Source: Tilletia caries
Taxonomy: Eukaryota; Basidiomycota; Exobasidiomycetes; Tilletiales; Tilletiaceae
DNA: 64,000 nucleotides
Direction: 5' to 3'
NCBI GenBank assembly: GCA_032718865.1
Contig: JALUTQ010000037.1
Span: 1-64,000, forward strand
Below, piece after piece: positions 51,370 to 60,597 of this stretch; within the stretch, counting starts at the first letter, position 1, and every line of letters begins with the position of its first letter. The notes beneath the pieces were generated by a model that saw only the letters and a list, made by a program, of their open reading frames with translations, made no database searches and was not told where the DNA came from. Both the position numbers and the translations under genes were made by a program.

Positions 51370-53643
51370 TCACGAACTCAGACTCGTGCCCTCCAACTGC
51401 TTCGCCAGATCGCTCAGCTCGGTCCTGTGGGAAAGAAAAGGACGACTCATTGAGCCAAAGGTCTCAAGCACAGGAAAGGCCTTCAGCAGCAGAAGACGTC
51501 AGACTCACTTTAACCTCAACAACTCCTTCAGGGCCCCATCGACATCGCCCCCAGCCTCCCCCGCCTTCGCCGCCCGGACCTTTTCCCCCTGCTCCTTCAC
51601 CTGCGACTCCAGCGCCTTGTACTCCGGCGTCTTCTTCTCCTCACTCAGCGCAGCGCCCGCAGCAGCAGCCTGAGCCGCCTTCTTCGCCGCCTTCGCCTGT
51701 TTCTCCTGTTGTTTCTTGCTCAGCGGCTTGCCGTCCGGTCCCAATGGCGCTGTTGATGCTGATCCTGCTGCATCCGAAGCAGGTTTAGGAGCAGCTGCTG
51801 CCCCGCCGAACTGTGCCCGCCAGACATCTACCATCTTCTCCTCGATCCGCTTGAAGAGATGCGCAGGTGTGCCCAGCTTGTGACCGGGCAACAGATAGAT
51901 CCCAAAGCGCGGGTCCTCCTCTAGCGCGCGGGGCGGTGCATCCAGCTGGTCCAAGATCCCACTGGACGCGCTCGGCATGAAGGGGTGCAGGAGCGGGGAC
52001 AGGGTGTAGATGAGGTTGATGGCCAGGAGGAGCGTGATGTCGCACTTGGCCCGCTCGTTGTTGTAGAGAGAGTTGTCGAGCCCCTGTTCGGAGAGGAAGA
52101 GGTTCCCTCGGGCGGAAAGGGCCATGGTGAGCTGGAGACCTGTCCGCAGCTTGACGGAGTCCATCGCTTCGACGTATTGGGCAAGTAACGCGTTGACGTC
52201 GCGTACGAAACCGGCATAGGGACCGCTCAGATCCGAGCCCAGCGCCGTCTCGAGGGTGAGGCCGTGCGGGTGTGCGTCCTCGGAGGGAAGCTCGGGAACG
52301 ATGGCATCGTACTTCTTCATAAAGCTCAGGACGCGATTGACAAAGTTGCCCAAGTTGGCAACGAGCTCGGAGTTGTTCCGCTGGACGAAGTCGGGCCATG
52401 CGAACTGGCTGTCGGCGGTCTCGGGCCGGTTTGCGAGGAGGTAGTACCTCCAGACAGAGGGCGAGACACCGACTTCGGCGGCCTTGTCACCGAAGACACC
52501 TACATTGCGGGACTTAGAGAACTTCCCACCCTCGTACTGGAGATACTCGGTAGTGCTGATAGAGTTGAGCATCGTCCAGGGCTCCTTGGTTCCGAGAAGA
52601 CAGGAAGGGAAGATGACGGAGTGGAAGCGGACGTTGTCCTTGCCCATGAACTGGTAGAGCTTGACGTTGTTCTCGGGAGTCTTCCACCACTGCTCCCACT
52701 GGTCGGTGTAGGTCGCGGTGATGGAGGGATACCCGATGGGGGCGTCGAACCAGACGTAGAGGACCTTGTCCTGCATCTCCTTGAGGGGCACGGGGACACC
52801 CCACTTAAGGTCGCGGGTGAGGGAGAACGGCCTGAGACCTTCCTTGAACCAGTTCTCTGTGATCTGGCGGCCGTTGGAGGACCAGTGCCCCTCGGCCATG
52901 GTCGCGCGTGCCCATTTCTCTGTGGTGGGCTGGAGGGTGTCGATGCGGATATACATGTGTTTGGACTCGCGCAAGACGGGAGTGGAGGAGCAGGTCTTGC
53001 AGCGCGGCTTGATGAGGTCGATGGCGTCAAGAAGCTGTCCGCACTTGTCGCACTGATCCCCACGGGCGTCGTCGTAGCCGCACTTGGGACAGATGCCCTC
53101 TACGTAGCGGTCTGCGAGGTAGCGCTTGTCTGATTCGCAGTAGAGCTGTGTGACCATCTTCTCCTCGAGGAAGCCGTTGTTGTGTAGCTTGAGGAAGATG
53201 TCCTGTGCGATGGTGGTCTGCTGCGGGGTGGTGGTCCTGCCGAAGTGGTCGAAGCCGATTTCGAACCAGGTGTAGGCCTTGCGATGGAGGGCATGGTATT
53301 TGTCGCAGAGTTCCTGTGGAGTGACGCCGTCCTCGAGTGCCTTTGTCTCTGTGGCCGTGCCGTACTCGTCTGTGCCGCAGATGTAGAGGGTGTTCCTGTT
53401 GCGCGAGCGCGAGTAGCGGGCGTACACGTCTGCGGAGAGTGTTGATCCGATGATGTTGCCCAGATGAGGATGGTTGTTCACGTACGGCAGAGCGCTTGTG
53501 ATGAGTATGTTCTTCTGATCCTTGGTCGGGAGGATCTTCGCGGTCTTGTCGGAGGGGATGTCCATGCGGGGCAGGTTTGAAGAGACGCGCGAGTCGGGTT
53601 TCGCCTCCCACTGCGCAGGGAATGGATACGACATTGCGCACAC
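51370..53643 (-). CDS. MES1: Methionyl-tRNA synthetase, cytosolic
   Basis: Charges methionine onto its tRNAs. Exon 1 is 51509-53643; a short last exon (51370-51424) follows a GTGAGT intron and adds TELSDLAKQLEGTSLSS and the stop. The protein is 729 residues. Class I signatures are present: the HIGH-type LPYVNNHPHLGNIIGS (about residue 50), the zinc-binding insert ICPKCGYDDARGDQCDKCG, and the KMSKS-type GGKFSKSRNVGVFG. The anticodon-binding helical region follows (LVANLGNFVNRVLSF). The C-terminus is Ala/Lys-rich (KKQQEKQAKAAKKAAQAAAA), a coiled coil likely to aid tRNA or partner binding. A bare N-terminus (MCAMSYPFPAQWEAKPDSRV) without a mitochondrial presequence suggests the cytosolic enzyme. 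A (GAGGGC)n tract lies about 30 bp before the start. Confidence 0.95.
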
Positions 53644-53675
53644 GGGGGAGAGGGAGCGAGGAGAGAGGTCGAGCT

Positions 53676-53716
53676 CGAGGGCGAGGGCGAGGGCGAGGGC
53701 GAGGGCGAGGGCGAGG
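53676..53716. repeat. (GAGGGC)n hexanucleotide tract
   Basis: About seven copies of GAGGGC lie 33-73 bp upstream of the methionyl-tRNA synthetase start. Further CGATGT/GTCGAG hexamers continue to about 53738. The position is in the 5' untranslated region or core promoter. Confidence 0.8.
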
Positions 53717-53759
53717 TCGTCGATGTCGATGTCGAGGATGAGTTGGTGCTGATGGTCGT

Positions 53760-54050
53760 GTGAGTGAGCGAGGGAGTCATGATTCTGGCTGGCTGGCTCT
53801 GCGTTAAAAACGATGTGCTTATGTAATCACGTCCGTAGACGCGGTTCAGTCGCGGTACCTACTCGCCCTCATCCTTTCCTGAGGCCACCTGATCAGTGTC
53901 CCTCTCCCATCCGCCCATAACCCATTGACGCGTTCTAGTTGCGAGCAGCGGGCTGACCGCTGACCTCTTTTCCCTTCTCTGACACTATCTCCCTTTCCCT
54001 CTCCCCAGCGGCCCTATGTCACATCTCCTTTCTGCAGATTAATGACGAAC
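53760..54050. other. Intergenic, one GACGCGG motif
   Basis: The only notable element is GACGCGGTTCAGTCGCGG near 53837, the same word as at 1-480 and 12420-12555. The rest is pyrimidine-rich. Confidence 0.35.
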
Positions 54051-54084
54051 AGATTGTGGATCTCTGCGTGTCGCTCGCGGCTTC

Positions 54085-54372
54085 GACGTCGTTATACCGG
54101 ACTGGCTGCTCTCGGCGTCGAGGAATCGGAATGTGCGACTGTGCGATGCGTACCTTTGCCGCCTCCAGAGCATCGTCGTCCACTATGGCGGGCACTCCTT
54201 CGGGTTCTACGTCTCCTACCGCCGCAGGCCATCCTCTTCCTCCTCCGCTGTGGCCCTTCGACTTCGATTAGGTGCGTACGCCGATTCGATGTGGATCTTG
54301 GACGATATTGTGGAGACGTGCGATCTGAGCGAGGTCCCGTCCTCGAATCCGTTCTTGCTCTTCCACAAGTGA
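54085..54372 (+). pseudogene. USP-type deubiquitinase C-terminal fragment
   Basis: LQSIVVHYGGHSFGFYVSYR and, further on, MWILDDIVETCDLSEV with SNPFLLFHK and a stop match the end of the ubiquitin-specific protease domain. The family pattern is VVHYGxHSxGHYVxYR, then WxxxDDxVxxxxxxxV and PYLLFY. The catalytic His of the GHY motif is Phe here (GFY), and the Cys box and most of the domain are absent. Upstream residues (FDVVIPDWLLSASRNRNVRL) are not clearly USP. It is a dead gene fragment. No other part of it is in the window. Confidence 0.6.
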
Positions 54373-55104
54373 TGGGACGGTCTGGCTGGGGGGGGGGGGC
54401 AGGAGAGAGGTCGAGGTCCAGGTGCAAACTTGCAGGATTCCAGCTCGGGCGGCGGTCGTCGGGCCAGTGGTGTTGGATCGACTACGAGGTTGCCCTCTGC
54501 GGAGGGCAAGCCGGCTCGGATCACCACGCTGGACGACATTGATGAGGATTCTGTGAGGCGGATTCGCGCACTGTGTCCGATCTGCGCATCGTCAATCAGG
54601 GCTCGACCTCGGGAGCTGCGTCGACATCATCACCTTCGCCGATCGCGACGGACATGACGGCCGCGCATTTGAAACGGTTACGCAGTAGGGAACAACCGCG
54701 GGTCATTCCGAGGAGTCTCCCGCTTGTCGTGCGAGCTTGGGAAGGGGAGGTTTGCGAGCCTTGCGTCTGTTGTAACCATTCGCTGTGGACGCTTGGAAAT
54801 CTCAAAACTTTACAAGTGAACATCTCTCAGACACAGACATACAGTACGACTTCCGAGTTCATCCATTTTGTGGGACAGCGGGAAACACCAGATTCGATTT
54901 GTCGAGAAGATACAGAGGTCAGAGACGAGCAAGGGGGGCACTAGAGAACAGAGTGAGGTTGACGCGAACGAGACGAGGTGGGCTGTGAGGCCAGATTGTG
55001 TGTGGAGAATAGGATATAGGGTACACCGTACTTGGAGACGGGGGCGGGGAGAGCCGAGGGTATCAAGGAGCCGACCAGAAGATGAAGCTGAGTACCGATT
55101 CATC
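54373..55104. other. Stretch without a clear gene
   Basis: A plus-strand reading at 54430-54657 (ITTLDDIDEDSVRRIRALCP, ending with a Cys-Pro-Ile-Cys motif) could be an exon or relic. I see no domain and would not call it. Confidence 0.35.
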
Positions 55105-56775
55105 TCAGCAGAGACGATGGCGGAGTGCGAGAGGTTGCCGTGGCGAGCCGCAGTTCGATGGGATGTGCCGCTTCATCGAGGATATCCCAATCGAAGCCCT
55201 CTTGCTTGCTCGAGACTGTCCTGCATCCGGGGAGTCCTGGAATACGGCGAGTTTTAATGGCGCGGTCGGCTGAGGCTGTCTTTCGACCGGAGAATCCTGG
55301 TACACGACGAGTTTGGTCGGCGTAGGCTTGTCGAGCCGCTCCGATTCGATGCGTGGGTTCATCTTGATGGTCGCAAAGATGGGGCCGATCACGGACTCCT
55401 GAGCGGGACCAACTGCCTTGGGGGCCAGTGGTCGGCGGATGATGGGAGCAGCTGGGCGAGTCGGGGCGCGAGGTGTCTTCTCCTCGTCGACTTCGATGGT
55501 GGTCTGGGAAGAATCGGTGGCCGGTGTGACAGCCGTCTTGATGGGTCCAAAGATAGGACCGAACACGGACTCTGCGACGGGACCGACCGGCCTGGGTGCC
55601 AGTGGACGCCGAAGGATCGAAGTAGCAGGACGAGCAGCGGCGCGAGGCGTCCTGTCATCGTCGTCTTTGTCCCCGGTCCCGGTCGTGGCCGACGTTACAG
55701 TCGTCTTGATGTGCCCGATGATAGGGCCGAACACGTCTTCGGCATGACCGACTGGCTTGAGCGCCAGTGGTTGGCGGACCATCGGAGTAGCCGGGCGAGT
55801 GCTTGCGCGAGGTGTCCTGTCGTTGTCGACTTCGACCTCGCTCTCGGAAGGGCGTGTTGCCGGCAAGGCAACTGTCGGAGCAACGGTCGTAGCACCAGGG
55901 TTCGTCGCCGTGGGGAAGAGGTTGGTGAGGCCGGGGAGACTCGAAGTCGACGAGGTCAACCCGCCAGGGATGCTGATCGAGGGCAGACCCGTGGACACGA
56001 TGCCGGAAACATCACCGAGCCTGAACAGAAGCAGTCAGAAAAGATAGACAGCACGTCAGTAAGAAATCAAGAACCCTGGCCCAGTGCGGAGGAAGACACT
56101 TACGGAACAGAACCGGAGACGGATGCAGGTGGGAGCGATGCCGAAACGCCGCCGAGTCCACTCGTCACCGGGACGCGAACACCCACGACACTGCTGCTAG
56201 CGAGAGCTGGCGCGACTGCTGGAAGCAGCGAAGTAGGACCAGGAGCAATGGCCGTAGCAGTGGCCGGTGCGGTCGCAGGACGCGCAGGTCGGGCATCCAC
56301 GGTCCCCACGATTGCAACCCTGTAGAGCGCAGGAAGAGAGTTACCGATGTCAGTCAGCTGGGTGTCTGTGAAAGATGAAAGCGACGATGTATGTTACTCA
56401 CTCTACGTAAACCTGGAGTCCAGCCGTTACGTAGCCGAGCTCCTTGAGCTCCTTGGTAGCTTCGGCGTACCTGGCGCAGAAGATGTCGAAATATCGAGAC
56501 GCCTTCGTCATGACGGCCACCATCTCGGAGAAGACCATGTTGGCCTCGCCGGCGGACTCAGCGATGAGCTGTACCTTATTGGCTGTGGCTCTGTTGCCGA
56601 TGTTGGGGATGATATTGTCAAGGGGACTCTGCTGCGCTGCTTTGATGATATTGGCGCAGTCAACGACTGCCTCGGTGGGGCTCTTCCCTTGAGCGAGCTG
56701 GATCATGGTGTGGAGCGCCATGCCGAGGAGGTTGTTGGCAATGGGGGAGGGGCTCGAGGAGGATGTGGTGGACAT
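55105..56775 (-). CDS. Three-exon protein with three internal repeats
   Basis: Exons 56402-56775, 56104-56319 and 55105-56020 join in frame through GTGAGT/GTAAGT donors and CAG acceptors, giving 501 residues. Exon 1 is a helical domain (NLLGMALHTMIQLAQGKSPT; ASRYFDIFCARYAEATKELK). Exon 2 is Ala/Pro/Val-rich. Exon 3 holds three repeats of about 57 residues, each with RTPRAxTRPA (or KTPRAPTRPA), RxPLAxKxVG, and xGPIxxxIKT. Near the end two short copies, KLVVYQDSP and KLAVFQDSP, follow each other. Such K-[LI]-x-V-[FY]-x-D motifs occur in mitotic regulators, but that link is only a hint. I do not recognise the family. The gene model is supported by clean splice phases and by repeats that stay in frame. 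Confidence 0.7.
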
Positions 56776-56849
56776 GATGACGAATTTGTAGTGAGGATGA
56801 TGATAATGTTGGAAGGGACGAGGAAAGAATTGGGCGGGAGCGTCGGGGC

Positions 56850-56985
56850 TTGAATGTATGTATGTGTGTGTATGACGGGGTATGTGCGTGTGTGGTGTGT
56901 GTTTGTAGGTGTGTATGTGTGTTGGTGTGTGTGGTGGTATATGTGGTAGTATGGGGGTGGATGTATGGGGGTACGGTGTAGGTGT
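56850..56985. repeat. GT-rich microsatellite
   Basis: An imperfect (TG)n/(TATG)n tract lies 75-210 bp upstream of the start of the minus-strand three-exon gene, in its promoter. Confidence 0.7.
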
Positions 56986-58188
56986 GTGAAGTTGTGAAGA
57001 TCTGGGAGGAGATGGAGGAGGGGGAGAAAGACGGATTTCGAAGGGAGGGGCCTTCTTTTAAGCCTGAATGCTCAGTCGAAGAGCTGCCTATGACGCCTAG
57101 CAAGCAACACGTACCAGTTTCTGAAGGGCTGACCGTATTGGGACGAGGTGGAAGTTGGAGATTTACACTCAGTGGGGAAAAAACAGGCGATGTGGCCTGT
57201 GCTTTGGGGCCCCCATACTGCGGGTGTGCCCGGTGCCGGGATCGCCCTCGGGAGTCGGACGAGATGAGAGGCAGACCAAGTCAGACTGGATCTAGAGCGC
57301 TAGCAGCCCGTCTTGGCTAGAGCCCCAAGGGCCAGCGATGGGCCCACCTTTCGTCCGAGCGATGGGGGCAATGTTTGATCTGCGTGGAGACGCGCGAAGA
57401 TCATGTGCGATCGGCAGATGAGAGTGTGGCTTTGTCTCAGATATTCGAGAAGCTGTGCAGAAACGAGGAATGTCCAGGACCGCTCACAAATGGGTCTGCC
57501 GTGCTGCTGCTGCACAGTCCTGAGATGGTTGTCGACGATGACCCAGGTCTGGCAACCCCTCGCTCGGTATCCGTGAGTCGTGACCTTCATCGCCGGCACA
57601 CGTGGACTCGGCTGCTTTCAGCATGATATTTCGCGCACTGAGGAGCGATCCCGTTGCTGTGCGCTGGCGAGGGGGCTGGTATCAATTTCTGTAAAGCAGA
57701 GGAAGGGGAGCTGGGAGCAGACCCGGTCAGTGAGAAGGAGAGGTCAGCAGGGCCGAGTGTCAGCACCGTTGGATGGAGTCTCAGCTAATTTCCCCTCTGT
57801 GCAGATGATCATGCTAGACTGGGAAGAGCAAGGTCTCGTCATCGCTGTCGCTGTGGCTCGCGCTGTCGCTGTCGTTGTCGAGGTCGTGCTGCATTCCTGG
57901 ATGCAAGTTTGGAGAGCGAGTAAACAAACGGCAGGAGTCGGGTGAGATTCCGGCACTTTCCGCATTCGCCGCACGGTGTCGCGAGAAAGTACGGCCGTAA
58001 GCGAAATCAAGTCCCCACAGACCCTCTGTCCATACACAAACTGAAGCTGATGAGGAAGACCACCATCTCGACCTCGACCTCGACCTCGACTTCGACAGCA
58101 GGAGACGCAGGTTCGAGCTCGGTGTCGGGAAGCGCGCGCGTGTCGGAGCTCTGTGGTGGCGCCCATTCCCACGCTCAGCACTCGCGAC
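56986..58188. other. Long intergenic region before the F-box gene
   Basis: No ORF here has a domain I know. Two hexanucleotide tracts stand out: GCTGTC repeats near 57838-57885 and GACCTC repeats near 58068-58100, the latter about 90 bp before the F-box start. The region should contain the promoters of the two divergent genes. Confidence 0.45.
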
Positions 58189-60348
58189 ATGGCGTCCTTA
58201 GCACGCAGAGCAGCGGCAGCAACGCCGGACAGGGCCACCACCAAGAGCAAGGGAAAGGGAAAGGCCAGGGCCAGGGAGGGGGCGGTAGTCGCTGCGGAAG
58301 GCGACGGAGGACGAGGAGGAGACCCGGTGTTCGTGCCCCAGCTGCCGTACGAGATCCTGCTGATGATCCTCGGGTTCGCCGCACGCGCAGCCGACGACAG
58401 CGCACGCCCGCTCGCCTTCCTCCTCCTCAACAAGCGCGTCTCCCAAGATCTCTGGCCGCACATCTACCGCCGCGTCACCCTCTCCACCTACGCAAGTCTC
58501 GACTCCTTCTCCTCCCTCCTCCTCAACCAGCCCCACCTCCGCAAACTCGTAAAGGCTCTCTGGATCGGACCACGCTCCCTCCACTCCGATCTCCTCCGAG
58601 CACTCGCCCCCGACGACGTACAGCTCCACCACGAGCGCTCGGCGTGGTCTCTTGTCCTTCGGCGCACACACAACATCCTTCGGTCCTGCCGCAACATCCA
58701 GAACCTTGCCCTCTCCGGGAAACTCATCTCCGTCGACCATGCAGAGTCGTACGGCAAGGCATGTGCTCCCCGCGAGGTGTGGGGCATCAACCCCTACAGC
58801 TTCGTATGCGCATATACCGCAGATATCCTCGACAAGACCGAGATCTTCCAGCTCTACGACCTCACCCTGGCCCAGGAGGAGTGCTCCAGCATCGTACAGA
58901 TGCGCCAGCTGCGACACTTCATCTGGACCACCCCAGCCCTCTCCTCCACCTCCACCTTCTCCTCCTCTGCTGCAGGAGTCGGAAATCGCTACCATCCCCC
59001 ACGAGAGGCAGCACTACTCTGGCGTCTCCTTCTCCTTTCCAATCCAAACACATACAATCGCAAGACTCGCCCGCCTCTCAAAGCGACCTTCATCGCAGGC
59101 TCCGATCTCGTCGCCGACATCGAGTCCTTCCTCTGCCCCGTCCCTCTGCCTACTGTCAAGGCCAAAAATACGAAGACCACCAATTGGGCACATCACGGCG
59201 GCAATCAATCTCCCCACCGGAAACGGGGCGCCTTCGCAGCAGAGCATCCCAAGCATCGCAACCACTCCCGGAATGGGGACAGCATCAGCACCCGCGCCTC
59301 CATAGGCGGCCACTCCAGCAGCGATGGCGAGACTCAGCTTTTCAATACCGGCGCGGGAAGTGATCTCAGCGATTCCGAAGAGGGCGATGATGACTATTTC
59401 GAGGAGATCAACGACGATGAGGGCGACAGCGACAGTGATCGTCCCCCGTACGCGTCTTCGTCATCTCAATACCATCATCATCACAACCACAGCAACGACT
59501 ACCTCCATCCTTCTGCTTCGTCGCATTCCTCAGCGATCGCACGCGCCGAAGCACTCGAGGCCAGTCTGCGTTCCCTCAGCTTCAACGACGTACCCCCCGC
59601 TCTCTTCCTCTACCAGCCCAGTCCGAGCGTCAGCAGCGGGCACAGCCATGGCCACAGCAACGGACACGGGCACGGAAATCACAGTCAGTATCATGGGCAG
59701 GGCCGCTTTGATGGGAGTGTGGATGAGGAGCCTACCAATGGCGGTGTACTCCAACAACAAGGGGGCGGGAGCGGGAGCGGGAGCGACTCCGTCGACCCAG
59801 ACGCAGCCCTGAATGCACTCTCCTACGACCCTCCCTCATTACACACCCACCATCACAACAACACAAACCAACATCATCATCATCAATCCCGCCGCCTCAC
59901 CGCCCGCGCGCCCTCCCTCTCCTCCCTAACCTCAACCCGGGCCTCCACACACGGCCACTCCTTCCACAACCACGCGCATACACCCGTTCTCCAACAACAA
60001 CAACAGCAGCAGCAGCAACAACAACGCAGACCTACACTGGACGACATCGACGCTCCGAACCGTCTGCGCACCCAGGTCGTGCCGAGACAGATGGTGCTCG
60101 AATGGGAGGCGCTCCGCGATCGAGTCTGTCCCGTGAACCCGCCCATCTCGCCACTGGCCGCCCTTACCAATCCGTACATCGGCTATGGGGCTCTCGGAGG
60201 CGTAGGTGCCAGTACCGGGGCAGGCGTGGGTCTCGGTCTGGGCGGCTCGGGAGGAGAGGGCGACGGGCAGGTTGAGGAGGAGGAGATTGATCCGGGCCAT
60301 GCTCTTTGGCGCATTTGGCAGATGTGGCTCGAGGCGACCGAGATCTGA
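58189..60348 (+). CDS. F-box protein
   Basis: 719 residues without an intron, starting MASLARRAAAATPDRATTKS. The F-box (about residues 45-95) reads VPQLPYEILLMILGFAARAA, then LAFLLLNKRVSQDLWPHIYR and VTLST. It would bind Skp1 and bring a substrate to an SCF ubiquitin ligase. A helical part follows (LLNQPHLRKLVKALWIGPRS; VLRRTHNILRSCRNIQNLAL), typical of fungal F-box proteins with degenerate leucine-rich repeats. The second half is low-complexity: an acidic run, His-rich stretches (HHHHNHSND; GHSHGHSNGHGHGNHSQ), a run of about twelve Gln near residue 607, then a conserved-looking end (RQMVLEWEALRDRVCPVNPP; HALWRIWQMWLEATEI). The substrate is unknown. It is convergent with the PPR-like gene, 249 bp apart. 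Confidence 0.85.
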   Translation: MASLARRAAAATPDRATTKSKGKGKARAREGAVVAAEGDGGRGGDPVFVPQLPYEILLMILGFAARAADDSARPLAFLLLNKRVSQDLWPHIYRRVTLSTYASLDSFSSLLLNQPHLRKLVKALWIGPRSLHSDLLRALAPDDVQLHHERSAWSLVLRRTHNILRSCRNIQNLALSGKLISVDHAESYGKACAPREVWGINPYSFVCAYTADILDKTEIFQLYDLTLAQEECSSIVQMRQLRHFIWTTPALSSTSTFSSSAAGVGNRYHPPREAALLWRLLLLSNPNTYNRKTRPPLKATFIAGSDLVADIESFLCPVPLPTVKAKNTKTTNWAHHGGNQSPHRKRGAFAAEHPKHRNHSRNGDSISTRASIGGHSSSDGETQLFNTGAGSDLSDSEEGDDDYFEEINDDEGDSDSDRPPYASSSSQYHHHHNHSNDYLHPSASSHSSAIARAEALEASLRSLSFNDVPPALFLYQPSPSVSSGHSHGHSNGHGHGNHSQYHGQGRFDGSVDEEPTNGGVLQQQGGGSGSGSDSVDPDAALNALSYDPPSLHTHHHNNTNQHHHHQSRRLTARAPSLSSLTSTRASTHGHSFHNHAHTPVLQQQQQQQQQQQRRPTLDDIDAPNRLRTQVVPRQMVLEWEALRDRVCPVNPPISPLAALTNPYIGYGALGGVGASTGAGVGLGLGGSGGEGDGQVEEEEIDPGHALWRIWQMWLEATEI

Positions 60349-60597
60349 TCTCTCCCATTCCCACCATTCCATTCCATTCCCGAGCGAGGGTCCCTCTATG
60401 AACGGCTCCGTATGGCTCGTCAAAATCGTACCGCGTCCCCCTCCTCCAACGGCGGGTGCATCTCTCTCGTCTCCCTCCTATCCGTCCTTAATCTTTCCAT
60501 CCTCCCCTGTATTTCTTGCCAACCTTGCATACAAAGCCATCGTACATAGAATCACAACCCTCATCAAAGCAACATCTTGACATCATCTCATGCTGGT

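Noticed and set aside
52264..53133. 289-residue plus-strand ORF opposite methionyl-tRNA synthetase
   Set aside because: It is the antisense of a clearly conserved gene; its composition follows from the codon use of the real frame.
57942..59363. 473-residue plus-strand ORF overlapping the F-box gene
   Set aside because: It reads Arg/Pro/His-rich shadow sequence of the F-box frame, which itself has conserved motifs and extends further.
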